Positions 26,094 to 36,611 of a DNA stretch of 64,000 nt are shown here, in pieces. Origin of the DNA: Arthrobacter globiformis (GTDB lineage Bacteria; Actinomycetota; Actinomycetes; Actinomycetales; Micrococcaceae); the NCBI RefSeq assembly GCF_003261175.1, contig NZ_QLNP01000068.1, positions 1 to 64,000 on the forward strand, read 5' to 3'. Below the pieces are notes generated by a model, which saw only the letters and a program-made list of their open reading frames with translations, was not told the origin of the DNA and did not search any database. Every line of letters starts with the position of its first letter. Position 1 is the stretch's first letter. The position numbers were made by a program, and so were the translations under genes.

Positions 26094-27326
26094 CTACTTC
26101 AGGAAATCGGGGACATCCAGGTCGTCAGACCGGCTGCCGGTCAGGTCAGGCTCAACCACCGACGGAAGGTCGACGTCGAAACCCGAGTCAGCAGGGACAG
26201 CGGAGGGGCGCTGCTGCCCCCAGCTGCTGAGACCTGCAGCGCCGACACCGGCGTGCACGGGCTGGACGTGGACCTGCTGGCTGCCCGCGGACGGCTGGCT
26301 CTGCGGGGCGGCCGTCGGAACGGCGGGCCGCTGCGGTGCAGCCTGCGGCTGCGACTGGTCCATGGACGGCGAGGTGGCCTTGACGTCGTCAAAGCCGGCC
26401 GCGATGACGGTGACGCGGGCTTCATCGCCCAGGGCGTCGTCGATGACCGCACCGAAGATGATGTTGGCCTCGGGGTGGGCGACTTCCTGCACCAGGCGTG
26501 CAGCCTCGTTGATCTCGAACAGTCCGAGGTCGGAGCCGCCCTGAATCGACAGCAGGACGCCGTGGGCACCGTCGATGGACGCTTCAAGCAGCGGGGAGGC
26601 GATGGCGAGCTCTGCTGCCTTGACAGCGCGGTCCTCGCCGCGCGCCGAGCCGATACCCATCAGGGCGGATCCTGCGCCTTGCATGACTGATTTCACGTCG
26701 GCGAAGTCAAGGTTGATCAGGCCGGGCGTGGTGATGAGGTCCGTGATGCCCTGCACACCGGACAGCAGGACCTGGTCAGCGGAGCGGAAGGCGTCCAGGA
26801 CGGAGACGTTGCGGTCGCTGATGGACAGCAGGCGGTCGTTGGGGATAACGATCAGGGTGTCCACCTCGTCGCGCAGGGCGTCGATGCCCGCCTCGGCGGA
26901 GCCTGCGCGGCGCCGGCCTTCGAAGGTGAACGGACGGGTGACCACACCGATGGTCAGGGCGCCAAGGGAGCGCGCAATGCGGGCAACGACAGGCGCGCCG
27001 CCGGTTCCGGTGCCGCCGCCTTCACCGGCGGTCACGAAGACCATGTCGGCACCGCGGAGGACTTCCTCGATCTCGTCAGCGTGGTCTTCGGCAGCCTGCT
27101 TGCCGACCTCGGGATTGGCCCCGGCACCCAGCCCGCGCGTCAGTTCCCGTCCGACGTCGAGCTTGACGTCGGCATCGCTCATCAGGAGGGCCTGGGCGTC
27201 GGTGTTGATTGCAATGAATTCGACGCCGCGGAGACCCACCTCAATCATGCGGTTGACTGCGTTCACGCCACCGCCGCCGATGCCGACGACCTTGATGACG
27301 GCCAAGTAATTCTGCGGAGCTGCCAC
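26094..27326 (-). CDS. ftsZ: Cell division protein FtsZ
   Basis: FtsZ is the tubulin-like GTPase that forms the division ring. At 410 residues it has [17 protein letters not shown], the GTP-binding [15 protein letters not shown] (about 104-118), the T7 loop [11 protein letters not shown] (catalytic Asp), a glutamine/proline-rich linker (about 325-395) and the C-terminal peptide [10 protein letters not shown] that binds SepF. The normal start [15 protein letters not shown] is used. The 203-bp gap upstream, before ftsQ ends, contains a small hairpin and probably an ftsZ promoter. Confidence 0.98.
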   Translation of the reverse strand: MAAPQNYLAVIKVVGIGGGGVNAVNRMIEVGLRGVEFIAINTDAQALLMSDADVKLDVGRELTRGLGAGANPEVGKQAAEDHADEIEEVLRGADMVFVTAGEGGGTGTGGAPVVARIARSLGALTIGVVTRPFTFEGRRRAGSAEAGIDALRDEVDTLIVIPNDRLLSISDRNVSVLDAFRSADQVLLSGVQGITDLITTPGLINLDFADVKSVMQGAGSALMGIGSARGEDRAVKAAELAIASPLLEASIDGAHGVLLSIQGGSDLGLFEINEAARLVQEVAHPEANIIFGAVIDDALGDEARVTVIAAGFDDVKATSPSMDQSQPQAAPQRPAVPTAAPQSQPSAGSQQVHVQPVHAGVGAAGLSSWGQQRPSAVPADSGFDVDLPSVVEPDLTGSRSDDLDVPDFLK

Positions 27327-27392
27327 GTTACGTGTCCCTTGTTAGTGTCCTATTGCGAAAACTGATGGAGTCGAGCTTGAAGCCCTGAACCT

Positions 27393-27413
27393 TAACCTTC
27401 CAGTTGAAGGTTA
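27393..27413. promoter_or_regulatory. Inverted repeat in the ftsQ-ftsZ intergenic region
   Basis: TAACCTTC-CAGTT-GAAGGTTA is an 8-bp perfect inverted repeat with a 5-nt loop, 67-87 bp upstream of the ftsZ start in a locally AT-rich stretch. It could be an operator or a 5'-leader hairpin of ftsZ; the regulator is unknown. Confidence 0.4.
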
Positions 27414-27529
27414 TAGTTATGTCAAGTAACTCACGTCTGTGACGCTATTTCCTATGCTGGCTACATTCAATAACCGCCACCGCGTGTCGTCCTAATCCCC
27501 GTGAAATACACGGGCGCCGCGCGTCAAGA

Positions 27530-28615
27530 TCACCGCGTCACCGGATGCCGCGGCACACTCACGTCGTAAGTGCTGACCGGGTTGGCGGGATCTGCAGGTA
27601 CCTTGAGCAGCGCCTCCAGCACGCGGGCCTTGAGTTCCTTCTCCCCCGCGTTGCCCCAGATGACGCTCTGGCCGTCCAGCAGCTTCAGTTCCACTGCATC
27701 GACGGACTTGGCGGAGGCGTTGGAGAGCTTGGCAAGCACGTTGGCCGGGAGCGCGCCGAGGACCTCGGCCGTGGCTTGGAACAGGTCCTTGCCGATGGTG
27801 CCTGCGCCGCCGTCAATCACCGGCAGCTTCACGGAGGCGGGATCTGCCGTGGTACTGAGGCGCACGCCGTCGACGTCCACGAGCAAGTAGTCCTTGCCGC
27901 GCTTCACGAGGGCGACGGGGACGCGTTCCTGAATTTGCACCGCCAGGACGGATGGCGGGTGGGCATCGGTAGTGACCGACTTGATCTGGACGAGCGGCTT
28001 CAGCAGAGCGGTGACCTCGGAATCGCTGACCTGCGGCAGCGGCTTGCCCAGAATTGGCTTCAGGGCCGCCTGCACCTGGGCAGGTTTGAGGAGCTTCGTA
28101 CCGGTGACGCTCACGCTTTGGACCGCCAGCACCGGGGAATAGACGGCAGCCACGATGAGCCCCGCGACGAGGGCAGCCGTGACACACACGGCAACCAGGA
28201 TGTTGCGCCTGATGCGCCGGCCCCGGGGTTCGGGAAAGGCCAGCACATTGTCCTGCCCGGGGGCGTCCGGTGCAGAGGCATCCGGTCCTGCAGTGACAGG
28301 ACCCGGCTTGGCAGGTCCTGGGCTTTTGAACCGTGGCCAGGGGGCCTTGGCTGGTTTGTCCTGTGCCCTGCCCGTCTGTGCAGTGTTGCCCGCCGGTGCA
28401 GTGTTGCCCTTCGGCGCAGCGTTGCCCTTCGGTGCTGCCTTCCTCTTCGGCGTGCCGGCCTGCCCCTTCTCCTGCGCCGTGGCCTCAGGCACGCCTTTGC
28501 TCGCGGTAATCACGGCCGGCGTGCCGCTGTCCGTACCAGCAGCCGTGTCCCGGCCAGCCGTGTCCCGGGTGGCGGGCTTGGCCGGACGGTAAGTGGGGCG
28601 CCGGGTGCTAGCCAC
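27530..28615 (-). CDS. ftsQ: Cell division protein FtsQ with repeat-containing cytoplasmic tail
   Basis: FtsQ links early and late divisome proteins across the membrane. The GTG at 28615 overlaps the murC stop by 8 bp (GTGGCTAG) and gives 361 residues. A long cytoplasmic N-terminus (1-123) includes four hexapeptide repeats (APKGNA, APKGNT, APAGNT, AQTGRA). One transmembrane helix (about 124-146, NILVAVCVTAALVAGLIVAA) is followed by the POTRA domain (VQSVSVTGTKLLKPAQVQAA) and the FtsQ beta domain. The N-terminal tail is unusually long. An open frame continues upstream antisense to murC's conserved end and is not believed. Confidence 0.9.
   Translation of the reverse strand: MASTRRPTYRPAKPATRDTAGRDTAAGTDSGTPAVITASKGVPEATAQEKGQAGTPKRKAAPKGNAAPKGNTAPAGNTAQTGRAQDKPAKAPWPRFKSPGPAKPGPVTAGPDASAPDAPGQDNVLAFPEPRGRRIRRNILVAVCVTAALVAGLIVAAVYSPVLAVQSVSVTGTKLLKPAQVQAALKPILGKPLPQVSDSEVTALLKPLVQIKSVTTDAHPPSVLAVQIQERVPVALVKRGKDYLLVDVDGVRLSTTADPASVKLPVIDGGAGTIGKDLFQATAEVLGALPANVLAKLSNASAKSVDAVELKLLDGQSVIWGNAGEKELKARVLEALLKVPADPANPVSTYDVSVPRHPVTR
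28365..28436. repeat. 18-bp tandem repeats in ftsQ
   Basis: Three close units (28383-28400, 28401-28418, 28419-28436) share the pattern GTGTTGCCCTTCGGCGCA, with a more diverged fourth at 28365-28382. In frame they encode the hexapeptide repeat of the FtsQ cytoplasmic tail. Confidence 0.85.
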
Positions 28616-29984
28616 CGAGGGACTCCACGATGAGCGGCCCGTAGGCGGTGACGTCCCCTGCACCTGCGGTGAGGATGATGTCCCCCGGCTGCGCGGCGGC
28701 GGCCAGGGCGGCAACGGCCTCATCGCCGCCGACCAGGCCGCTGCCAGCGCCCAGATGCTCGGTGATGAGCGCGCTGGTGACGCCGGGGATGGGATCCTCG
28801 CGGGCCGGGTAGATGTCGAGCACCAGGGCAGTGTCCGCGGCCTTGAGTGCGTCGGCGAAGTCTGCGGCAAACTCCCGGGTCCGGGAAAACAGGTGCGGCT
28901 GGAAGAGGACGTGGACCTTGTGGTCGCCGGCCACGGACCTCGCCGCCGCCAGGGCTGCCCGCACCTCCGTGGGGTGGTGGGCGTAGTCGTCGTAGACCCG
29001 CACGCCCCGGCCCTCCCCCTTGTATTCGAACCGCCGCGACGCGCCGGAGAAGCCGGCCAGGGCCGAAGCAGCAGCCTGCGCGTCCACGCCGAGTTCGAGC
29101 GCTACTGCCATGGCGGCGGCAGCGTTCAGCGCGTTGTGCCGTCCGGGGACCTGCAGTGCCAGCGGGAACCGGCCGCCCGCCGTCGTAATGGCCACCTTGC
29201 CCGGGCCGCCGTCGTCGAGCCGGAGGTCGGCGGCGTCAGAGGTACCGTAGAGAACAACGCGGGTATTGCCCCGCTCGCGGGTGCGCAGCGCCAGGGCGTG
29301 CGCACCGGCGTCGTCCGCGCAGGCCACCAGCACGCCGTCCGCCGGCAACAGCGCCGTGAAGTGGTCGAAGGATTCGTACACGGCTTCGGCGGTGCCGTAG
29401 TGGTCGAGGTGGTCCGGTTCCACGTTGGTGACGACGGCGATCTGCGGGCGGTAGTTCAGGAACGAACCGTCGGATTCATCCGCCTCGGCAACGAACACCT
29501 GGGAGCTGCCGTTCGCCGCGTTGACGCCGAGCGCCGGAACATTGGCGCCGATCGCGAACGACGGGTCCAGGCCTGCGCCCTGCAGCAGCACGGTGATCAT
29601 GGACGTCGTGGTGGACTTCCCGTGGGTTCCGGCCACGGTCACCACGAGGTCACTGCCCATCGTGGCGGCCAGCGCTTCGGAGCGGTGCAGCACCGGCAGG
29701 CCGGCGGCCCGCGCGGCCTCGAGTTCGGGGTTGTCGGCGCGGATCGCCGATCCTGCCACGACGGTCTGGGCGTCGCCGAGGTTGCCGGCGTCGTAGCCCA
29801 CGCAGATCCGGGCGCCGGCCGCGGCGAGCTCCTTCATGACGGGCAGGTCCTTCGCGTCCGTTCCGCTGACGGGAATCCCGCGCGCCACCATGATCCTGGC
29901 GACGGCGGACATGCCCACGCCCCCGATCCCGATGAAGTGCACGCGGCCCAGTGCTTCCTGGCTGGGTGCTGCGTTGGTAGTCAT
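28608..29984 (-). CDS. murC: UDP-N-acetylmuramate--L-alanine ligase MurC
   Basis: MurC adds L-alanine to UDP-MurNAc, the first step of stem-peptide assembly in the cytoplasm. Motifs: [17 protein letters not shown] (Rossmann), the ATP loop [34 protein letters not shown] and [13 protein letters not shown]. The ATG at 29984 gives [13 protein letters not shown] (458 residues) and overlaps the murG stop by 4 bp (ATGA). A frame reaching 30119 would run through the murG C-terminus and lacks conserved sequence. Confidence 0.96.
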   Translation of the reverse strand: MTTNAAPSQEALGRVHFIGIGGVGMSAVARIMVARGIPVSGTDAKDLPVMKELAAAGARICVGYDAGNLGDAQTVVAGSAIRADNPELEAARAAGLPVLHRSEALAATMGSDLVVTVAGTHGKSTTTSMITVLLQGAGLDPSFAIGANVPALGVNAANGSSQVFVAEADESDGSFLNYRPQIAVVTNVEPDHLDHYGTAEAVYESFDHFTALLPADGVLVACADDAGAHALALRTRERGNTRVVLYGTSDAADLRLDDGGPGKVAITTAGGRFPLALQVPGRHNALNAAAAMAVALELGVDAQAAASALAGFSGASRRFEYKGEGRGVRVYDDYAHHPTEVRAALAAARSVAGDHKVHVLFQPHLFSRTREFAADFADALKAADTALVLDIYPAREDPIPGVTSALITEHLGAGSGLVGGDEAVAALAAAAQPGDIILTAGAGDVTAYGPLIVESLGG

Positions 29985-31081
29985 TTGGATACCGCTTCCA
30001 GTACGAGGTCGGCCATGAGCTGATCGGCATTTCGGATGCCAAGGTTCTCCGCGTTCGCCGCCATCGCGTCGAGGCGGGAACGGTCGGTCAGCAGGGGGAT
30101 GAGGCTGGTGCGGACCCATTCGGGGGTGAAGTCCCGGTCCGCCACCAGCACGGCGCCGCCCGCTTCCACCAGCCCGCGGGCGTTCAGCGCCTGCTCACCG
30201 TTGCCGATCGGCAGCGGCACGAAGACCGCGGGAACGCCGACGGCGGCGACCTCGCTTACGGTGGCGGCGCCGGAACGCGCGAGCAGCAGGTCCGCCGCGG
30301 CGTAGACGGTTTCCATGCCGTCGACATACTCAAGCTGGCGGTAGCCGTCCGCGCTCAGCGCGTTGCCGTCTGCGTCCGTCACAGACTTGCCGCGGCCGGT
30401 GATGTGGACGGTCTGGACGCCGGCCTCGGACAGTGCGTCGAGCGAGGCCGCCACAGTGCGGTTGATACTTTGCGCCCCGGACGAACCCCCCGTCACGATG
30501 AGCACCGGCTTCCCGGGCTGCAGGTCCAGGGTGTGCAGGGCGCCGCTCCGCGCCGTTGCCCTGACCATGGCCGAGACTTCGCGGCGCATGGGCATGCCCA
30601 CGTGGCGGGCGTTGCGCAGCGGGGTACCGGCGAAGGCCACGGCCACGTGCCGGCTCAGCCGCGCTCCGACCCGGTTGGCCAGGCCCGGCCGGGTATTGGC
30701 TTCGTGGATGACGATGGGGATCTTCCGCCGCCAGGCAGCGAGGTACATCGGAGTGCAGACGTAGCCGCCCACGCCGACGAGGACGTCCGCCGCGGCGTCG
30801 TCGAGGATCCGACCGGCCTGCCGCACGGCGCCGGCGAGGCGTCCCGGAAGGCGGAGCAGGTCCGCGGAGGGCTTCCGCGGGAACGGGACACGGTCGATGG
30901 CGGCCAGTTCCAGCCCGGCGGCCGGGACCAGCCTGGTCTCCATGCCGGCGGCCGTTCCCACCGCGAGCAGCCGGGCGTCGGGGCGGGCATCGCGGATGGC
31001 GGCGGCGATGGCCAGCAGCGGGTTGATATGGCCTGCTGTTCCGCCGCCGGCGAGGACCACGGACAATGACTCGGTTTTCAT
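29981..31081 (-). CDS. murG: Lipid II synthase MurG
   Basis: MurG transfers GlcNAc from UDP-GlcNAc to lipid I at the inner face of the membrane, making lipid II. At 366 residues it has the N-terminal [59 protein letters not shown] and the acceptor/donor segment [27 protein letters not shown]. Its start follows the ftsW stop by 10 bp and its stop overlaps murC. Confidence 0.97.
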   Translation of the reverse strand: MKTESLSVVLAGGGTAGHINPLLAIAAAIRDARPDARLLAVGTAAGMETRLVPAAGLELAAIDRVPFPRKPSADLLRLPGRLAGAVRQAGRILDDAAADVLVGVGGYVCTPMYLAAWRRKIPIVIHEANTRPGLANRVGARLSRHVAVAFAGTPLRNARHVGMPMRREVSAMVRATARSGALHTLDLQPGKPVLIVTGGSSGAQSINRTVAASLDALSEAGVQTVHITGRGKSVTDADGNALSADGYRQLEYVDGMETVYAAADLLLARSGAATVSEVAAVGVPAVFVPLPIGNGEQALNARGLVEAGGAVLVADRDFTPEWVRTSLIPLLTDRSRLDAMAANAENLGIRNADQLMADLVLEAVSK

Positions 31082-31091
31082 CAGGTGCTGG

Positions 31092-32423
31092 TTACGCTTT
31101 CGTACGGGATTTCTTGCGCCCGGGCAGCCGCCACGGGCCGAGCAGTTTACGGGGCCGGATGTTGGGCGCCATCTGTTCCCGGGCCAGTGACAACACTACG
31201 CCGATCGCGCAGAGCGACATCAGCAGCGCCGAGCCGCCGTAGGAGATGAAGGGCAACGGGACGCCGATCACCGGCATCAGGCCGGTGACCACGGCCATGT
31301 TGACCGTCGCCTGGCCTAGCAGCCACACCATGATCGTTCCGGCAAGGACCCGGTGGAACAGGTCCTCCTGTGCCACCACCACCCGGTAGATGGAGGCGCC
31401 CAGAATGGCGAACAGGACCAGGACGACGACGGTCCCCACCAGCCCGAATTCCTCACCGATGATGGCGAAGATGAAGTCGTTGTGGGCTTCGGGGATCCAG
31501 CTGTATTTCTGCCTGCTCTGCCCGAGCCCGACGCCGAACCAGCCGCCCGACGCCAGCCCGTAGAGGCCGTTGGTGGACTGGTAGTTGGCGTCGATGCCGT
31601 CGCCGCAGCTCTGGCCGGTCCACCACGACGTGATGCGGCAGACCCGGTTGGAGCTGGTCATGGCCATGAACGCTATGACCGCGCCCAGGCCCAGGGCCGC
31701 GAACCCGAACAGGTAGAGGCGCACCCCGGCGAAGAACAGGGCGGCGGCCGTGATGAGCATGATGATCATGCCGGTGCCGAGGTCGTTTCCGACCAGGACG
31801 AGTCCGATGATCCCGCCGGCTATGGGCACCACGGGGACCACGGCGTGCCCCCACTGGTGCAGCAGAGACGCCTTCTTGGCCAGCACGGTGGCCATCCACA
31901 GGGCCAGGGCAAGCTTGGCGGCCTCGGAAGGCTGCAGGGTGAAGAACCCGCCGACGTCGATCCAGTTCTTGTTGCCGTTGACGCTGGTGCCAATGACCAG
32001 CACGAGGGCCAGCAGCACCAGTGCAACGCCGACCGCCGGCCAGGCAAGGCGCTTCAGCCACACCACATTGATCCGGGACAGCACGAACATGGTGAAGATG
32101 CCCAGACCGGCGAACAGGCTCTGCTTCAGCGCGTCCCCGTAGGGCGACTTGTCCGCGGCAATAGCCTCCACACTGGACGCCGAGAGCACCATCATGATGC
32201 CGATGGCGGTCAGGGCCAGCGTGGTGCCAAGGATGAGGTAGTAGGTGGAGCCGTTGCGCGACTTGCCGTTTCCCTCGAGGGCGGTCCAGAAGCGCCTGTA
32301 CCAGCGGAGCAGCCGGCCGCTCGTGGGAATCGTGGATGCCGGAGTCTTCGGTGCAGCACCCGGTCCGGGTTTCGCCCCCGCCCGCTGCCGGGCGGCCGCG
32401 GGACGTGCGGGTGTGCTGACCAT
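31092..32423 (-). CDS. ftsW: SEDS glycosyltransferase FtsW
   Basis: FtsW polymerises septal glycan together with its partner PBP (pbpB here). The 443-residue protein has a proline-rich cytoplasmic N-terminus (about 1-52) and ten transmembrane segments. SEDS signatures include [60 protein letters not shown] and the C-terminal [21 protein letters not shown]. The C-terminus is basic. murD ends 2 bp before its start, indicating tight operon organisation. Confidence 0.96.
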   Translation of the reverse strand: MVSTPARPAAARQRAGAKPGPGAAPKTPASTIPTSGRLLRWYRRFWTALEGNGKSRNGSTYYLILGTTLALTAIGIMMVLSASSVEAIAADKSPYGDALKQSLFAGLGIFTMFVLSRINVVWLKRLAWPAVGVALVLLALVLVIGTSVNGNKNWIDVGGFFTLQPSEAAKLALALWMATVLAKKASLLHQWGHAVVPVVPIAGGIIGLVLVGNDLGTGMIIMLITAAALFFAGVRLYLFGFAALGLGAVIAFMAMTSSNRVCRITSWWTGQSCGDGIDANYQSTNGLYGLASGGWFGVGLGQSRQKYSWIPEAHNDFIFAIIGEEFGLVGTVVVLVLFAILGASIYRVVVAQEDLFHRVLAGTIMVWLLGQATVNMAVVTGLMPVIGVPLPFISYGGSALLMSLCAIGVVLSLAREQMAPNIRPRKLLGPWRLPGRKKSRTKA

Positions 32424-32425
32424 TA

Positions 32426-34030
32426 TTACTCCTTGCCGGTCCGGGCCTCCCCTTCCACGAGCTCGCGGACCGCTGCAATGAAGGCGTCGCCACGGTGAGC
32501 GTAGGAAGAGAACTGATCCATGGATGCAGCAGCCGGGGCCATCAGCACAGTGTCACCCGAGGCGGCGAGCTGTGCCGCCGATGCGACGGCCCGTGCCATC
32601 ACTGCCTCCCCGGTTTCGGCTGAATCCGGTGCGGCGTCATGTCCGGTTCCGGCAGACTGCACAATTTCAGTGTGGCCTGCCGCCTGCCGGATGACGGGGA
32701 CATCCGGTGCGTGTCGCTGCAGGGACTCTTGCAGTGACGCCGTGTCCTTGCCAATGAGCACCACAGCCTTCAGGCGGCGTGCATGGTCGCGGACCAGGTC
32801 GTCGTAGCTGACGCCCTTGGACAGGCCGCCGGCAATCCACACCACGGGGTCGAAGGCGGCCAGGGAGGCGGCGGCGGCGTGCGGGTTGGTGGCTTTGGAG
32901 TCGTTGATCCAGAGAACGCCGTGCTGCTTGGCGACCGGCTGGATGCGGTGGTTTCCGGGGATGTAGGCCTGCAGTCCTTCGCGCACGTGCTCGGGGCTGA
33001 CGCCGTAGGCACGTACCAGGCCGGCGGCGGCCAGGGCGTTGGCCACCATGTGGCGGGGGGCCACCGGGCCGAGGTCAGACATGGACGCCAGTTCGACGGC
33101 GCTGTCCTTCCGCTCGGCGATGAAGGCCCGGTCCACGAGCAGGCCCTCCACTACGCCGAGCATGCTGATGGCCGGCGTGAGGGTGGTGAACGCGACGGCG
33201 CGGCAGCCCTCCACCACGTCAGCGTCCTCCACCATGCGTTCGGTTTCGATCTGCTCGTCGTTGTAGATGCAGGCCTTCTGCGTGTTTTCGTAGATCTTGG
33301 CCTTGTCGGCGAGGTAGGACTCGTAGGAGCCGTGCCAGTCCACGTGGTCCTCAGCGACGTTGAGGCACACGCTGGCCACCGCCGAGACGGAATCGGACCA
33401 GTGCAACTGGAAGCTGGAGAGCTCCACCGCGAAGACGTCGTACTCCACAGGGTCACGCAGGGCATCGAGGATGGGCGTGCCGACGTTGCCCACTGCGATC
33501 GCCTTCAGGCCCGCAGCCCGCAGCATGGATTCCGTCAGGCCGACCGTCGTCGTCTTGCCGTTCGTGCCGGTGATGGTGAGCCAGTCGGCGGTCTTCCGGC
33601 CCTCGCGGACGCGCAGGCGCCAGGCGAGTTCGACGTCGCCCCAGACCGGAATGTGGGCACGGGCGGCAGCCGCGAGCAGGGCCTGGTCCGGACGCCAGCC
33701 GGGCGAGGTGACCACGAGGTCCGGCTTCAGGCCATCGATCTTTGGCAGGGAGCGGACAGCCTCCTCCCCCAGGAGGACGTCGGCCGCGCCCACGATCCGC
33801 AGCGTGTCCGCCTTGGCCTGCGCAGTTTCCGTGGTGGCGCCGTCGACTACCACCACGCGGGCGCCGAGTTCGATCAGCGTGTCCGCGGCCGCGAAGCCCG
33901 AGACACCGATCCCGGTGACCACGACGCGCAGTCCGGCCCAGTCGGAGTCCCAGCTGACCAGGCCGCTGAGCCTTGCCGGACCCGTTAGGGCCGGACCGGA
34001 CAGTTCAGCGGAGGTATCGGAGCCGTTCAC
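32426..34030 (-). CDS. murD: UDP-N-acetylmuramoyl-L-alanine--D-glutamate ligase MurD
   Basis: MurD adds D-glutamate to UDP-MurNAc-L-Ala. Motifs include [21 protein letters not shown], the ATP loop [51 protein letters not shown] and [19 protein letters not shown]. The GTG at 34030 ([12 protein letters not shown], 534 residues) overlaps the mraY stop by 4 bp (GTGA). An in-frame ATG at 34045, inside mraY, is the alternative; neither has a good Shine-Dalgarno. The protein is somewhat longer than typical MurD because of about 25 N-terminal residues and an Asp/Thr-rich insertion near residue 435. Confidence 0.93.
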   Translation of the reverse strand: MNGSDTSAELSGPALTGPARLSGLVSWDSDWAGLRVVVTGIGVSGFAAADTLIELGARVVVVDGATTETAQAKADTLRIVGAADVLLGEEAVRSLPKIDGLKPDLVVTSPGWRPDQALLAAAARAHIPVWGDVELAWRLRVREGRKTADWLTITGTNGKTTTVGLTESMLRAAGLKAIAVGNVGTPILDALRDPVEYDVFAVELSSFQLHWSDSVSAVASVCLNVAEDHVDWHGSYESYLADKAKIYENTQKACIYNDEQIETERMVEDADVVEGCRAVAFTTLTPAISMLGVVEGLLVDRAFIAERKDSAVELASMSDLGPVAPRHMVANALAAAGLVRAYGVSPEHVREGLQAYIPGNHRIQPVAKQHGVLWINDSKATNPHAAAASLAAFDPVVWIAGGLSKGVSYDDLVRDHARRLKAVVLIGKDTASLQESLQRHAPDVPVIRQAAGHTEIVQSAGTGHDAAPDSAETGEAVMARAVASAAQLAASGDTVLMAPAAASMDQFSSYAHRGDAFIAAVRELVEGEARTGKE

Positions 34031-35136
34031 AGGAGGACCACCCATTCTGCGTAGAAGATGCCAAGGCCCGCGGCGACGAACAGGCCGGCGAGAATCCAGA
34101 ACCGGACAACCACGGTGACCTCCGCCCAGCCCTTGAGTTCGAAGTGGTGCTGCAGCGGCGCCATCTTGAAGAAACGCTTGCCCTTGGTCACCTTGAAGTA
34201 GCCCACCTGGATGATGACGGAGAGCGTGATGAGGACGAACAGGCCACCGATGAAGGCGAGGAGCAGTTCGGTGCGGGAGAGGATGGCGAACCCTGCGATG
34301 GCCCCGCCGATCGCGAGGGAGCCCGTGTCGCCCATGAAGATTTTGGCCGGTGAGGTATTCCACCACAGGAAGCCCACCAGCGCGGCGCTCATGATGGCCG
34401 CAAGAAGCGCCAGGTCCAGCGGATCCCGGACGGAGTAACAGCCGCCACCCGCCTGACGCGGCGATCCGCAGGCCTGGTTGCTCTGCCAGATGCCCATCAG
34501 CGTGTAGGCGCCGAAGACCATCACCGCGGCGCCCGCAGCCAGTCCGTCCAGTCCGTCGGTGAGGTTGACGCCGTTGGTGGCGGCGGTGACGATCAGGTTT
34601 GACCACAGCACAAAGAGGATCGCACCAAGCACGGTGCCGCCGAACGCCAGGTCCAGCCACGGGATGTCACGGACCAGCGAGATCTTGGTGGACGCCGGGG
34701 TCAGGCCGTCCGCATCCGGGAAGTACAGGGCCATGACGGCGAAGATGATGCCCACCGCTGCCTGGAGGATCAGCTTCGCCTTGGCGTTCAGGCCGAGGCT
34801 GCGCTGCCGTGAAATTTTGATGAAGTCGTCCAGGAAGCCCACCAGGCCCATCCCCACCATCAGGAACAGCAGGAGCAGCGCCGAGGCCGACGGCCCGGCC
34901 GACCGGGGGTTCATGAGCCACATGATGAGGTGCGTCAGGCCGTAGCTCAGCAGGACTGCGCCCACCACCACTGTGCCGCCCATGGTGGGCGTGCCGCGTT
35001 TAGTGTGGTGGGAGGTGGGTCCGTCGTCGCGGATGAACTGGCCATAGCTCTTACGGACCAGCAGGCGGATGAACAGCGGCGTACCCACCAGAGCCAGCAG
35101 CAGGGCCAGGCCAGCGCCGATCAGCAGTGCAATCAC
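34027..35136 (-). CDS. mraY: Phospho-MurNAc-pentapeptide transferase MraY
   Basis: MraY attaches phospho-MurNAc-pentapeptide to undecaprenyl phosphate, forming lipid I. The 369-residue protein has about ten transmembrane segments and the catalytic aspartate motifs [21 protein letters not shown] and [12 protein letters not shown], plus [10 protein letters not shown] near the C-terminus. [10 protein letters not shown] is the conserved cytoplasmic loop 1. It overlaps murF by 4 bp upstream and murD downstream. Confidence 0.97.
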   Translation of the reverse strand: MIALLIGAGLALLLALVGTPLFIRLLVRKSYGQFIRDDGPTSHHTKRGTPTMGGTVVVGAVLLSYGLTHLIMWLMNPRSAGPSASALLLLFLMVGMGLVGFLDDFIKISRQRSLGLNAKAKLILQAAVGIIFAVMALYFPDADGLTPASTKISLVRDIPWLDLAFGGTVLGAILFVLWSNLIVTAATNGVNLTDGLDGLAAGAAVMVFGAYTLMGIWQSNQACGSPRQAGGGCYSVRDPLDLALLAAIMSAALVGFLWWNTSPAKIFMGDTGSLAIGGAIAGFAILSRTELLLAFIGGLFVLITLSVIIQVGYFKVTKGKRFFKMAPLQHHFELKGWAEVTVVVRFWILAGLFVAAGLGIFYAEWVVLL

Positions 35137-36605
35137 AGCAGCTCGCTCCCTTCATTGGCATTTGTGGGGGTGGCGCGTGGGGGTAATGCTATCCGATCGC
35201 CCAAATGGCGCAGTCCCACGCTGTTCGAGGACTTGAAGAGCACCAGGTCGCCGGGTTCGAGCTGCTCCTGGAGCACTTCGTAGGCCTCATCAGCAGTCTC
35301 GGCGAAGATGCATTCATCGCCCCAGGACCCTTCCTGAACGGCGGAAACGTACAGCGAACGCGCTTCCCGGCCCACCACCAGGAGGCGGGAGATGTTCAGC
35401 CGCACCACCTGCGTGCCGACGGCGGTGTGCTCGCGGATGGAATCGTCGCCCAGTTCCAGCATGGCCCCGAGCACGGCCCAGGTGCGGCGTCCGCGGCCAA
35501 GGTCGGCCAGCGTGCGCAGGGCCGCCCGCATGGATTCCGGGTTGGCGTTGTACGCGTCGTTGATCACCGTGACGCCGTCGGGCCGTTCGGTCCGCTCCAT
35601 GCGCCAGCGGCTTGCCGCAGACTGGGAGCTCAGCGATGCGCTGATCCTGTCAGCCGGTACGCCGGCCGCATGCGCGGCGGCCGCGGCGGCAAGGAGGTTC
35701 GCCACGTGGTGTTCGCCGATGAGTTTGCTGCTGACCCGGACCGTGGGCTCCCCCGGCACTTCGAGGTCGAACTCCGGGTTGCCCGAGGCGTTGGTGTCCA
35801 GTTTGGCGGCCCGGACAGCAGGAGCGTCCGGATCAGCATCCCGGGAAGAGAAGCCCAGAACAGCGCCGCGGGTCCGGGTGGCCATGGCGGCAACACGGGG
35901 ATCGTCAAGATTCAGCACAGCGGTGCCTGCGGCGGGTACGGCCTCGGCGAGCTCGCCCTTGGCGGCCGCGATGTTTTCCACGCCGCCGAACTCCCCGGCG
36001 TGGGCTGTTCCGACGCCGAGCACCACGCCAATCTCCGGCCGGACCATGTCGGCCAGGTAGCGGATGTGTCCGATGCCGGTGGCCCCCATCTCGATGACCA
36101 GGAACCGGGTGTCAAAGCCCGCCTGGAACACGGTAAGGGGCACGCCGACCTCGCCGTTGTAGGAACCCTGGGGTGCAACGGTAGGCGCCTCGGCCGACAG
36201 GATACCCGCGAGCAGGTCCTTGGTGGTGGTCTTGCCTGCCGAACCGGTGATGCCGATGACGGTCAGCTGCTGGCCCGCCGACTCACGGTGCTGCCTGATC
36301 CGCCGGACCGCCTCTGCCGCAAGGGCGCCCATGGCCAGCACCGCATCCTCGACGACGACGGACGGATAGGTCCGGCCGGCGTCGTCCTTGATTTCGCGTT
36401 CGGTGAGTGCCAGAACCGCGCCGCGGTCAAAGGCCGCGCCCACGAAGCTGTGTCCGTCTGCGCTTTCGCCCGGTTTGGCGACATAGAGGGAGCCGGCGAC
36501 AGCCTCCCGCGAGTCGGTCACCACGGATGCGGGGGTGAGGCCGGGGTCGGCAAGCAGCCGGCCGTTGGTGATTTCGGCGATTTCCGCCGCAGTAAGTTCA
36601 ATCAT
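35133..36605 (-). CDS. murF: UDP-MurNAc-tripeptide--D-Ala-D-Ala ligase MurF
   Basis: MurF adds the D-Ala-D-Ala dipeptide to complete the pentapeptide precursor. Motifs: the ATP loop [65 protein letters not shown] and [17 protein letters not shown]. Length is 490 residues. It starts 6 bp after the murE stop and overlaps mraY by 4 bp (ATGA). Confidence 0.97.
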   Translation of the reverse strand: MIELTAAEIAEITNGRLLADPGLTPASVVTDSREAVAGSLYVAKPGESADGHSFVGAAFDRGAVLALTEREIKDDAGRTYPSVVVEDAVLAMGALAAEAVRRIRQHRESAGQQLTVIGITGSAGKTTTKDLLAGILSAEAPTVAPQGSYNGEVGVPLTVFQAGFDTRFLVIEMGATGIGHIRYLADMVRPEIGVVLGVGTAHAGEFGGVENIAAAKGELAEAVPAAGTAVLNLDDPRVAAMATRTRGAVLGFSSRDADPDAPAVRAAKLDTNASGNPEFDLEVPGEPTVRVSSKLIGEHHVANLLAAAAAAHAAGVPADRISASLSSQSAASRWRMERTERPDGVTVINDAYNANPESMRAALRTLADLGRGRRTWAVLGAMLELGDDSIREHTAVGTQVVRLNISRLLVVGREARSLYVSAVQEGSWGDECIFAETADEAYEVLQEQLEPGDLVLFKSSNSVGLRHLGDRIALPPRATPTNANEGSELL

Positions 36606-36611
36606 GTCGGT

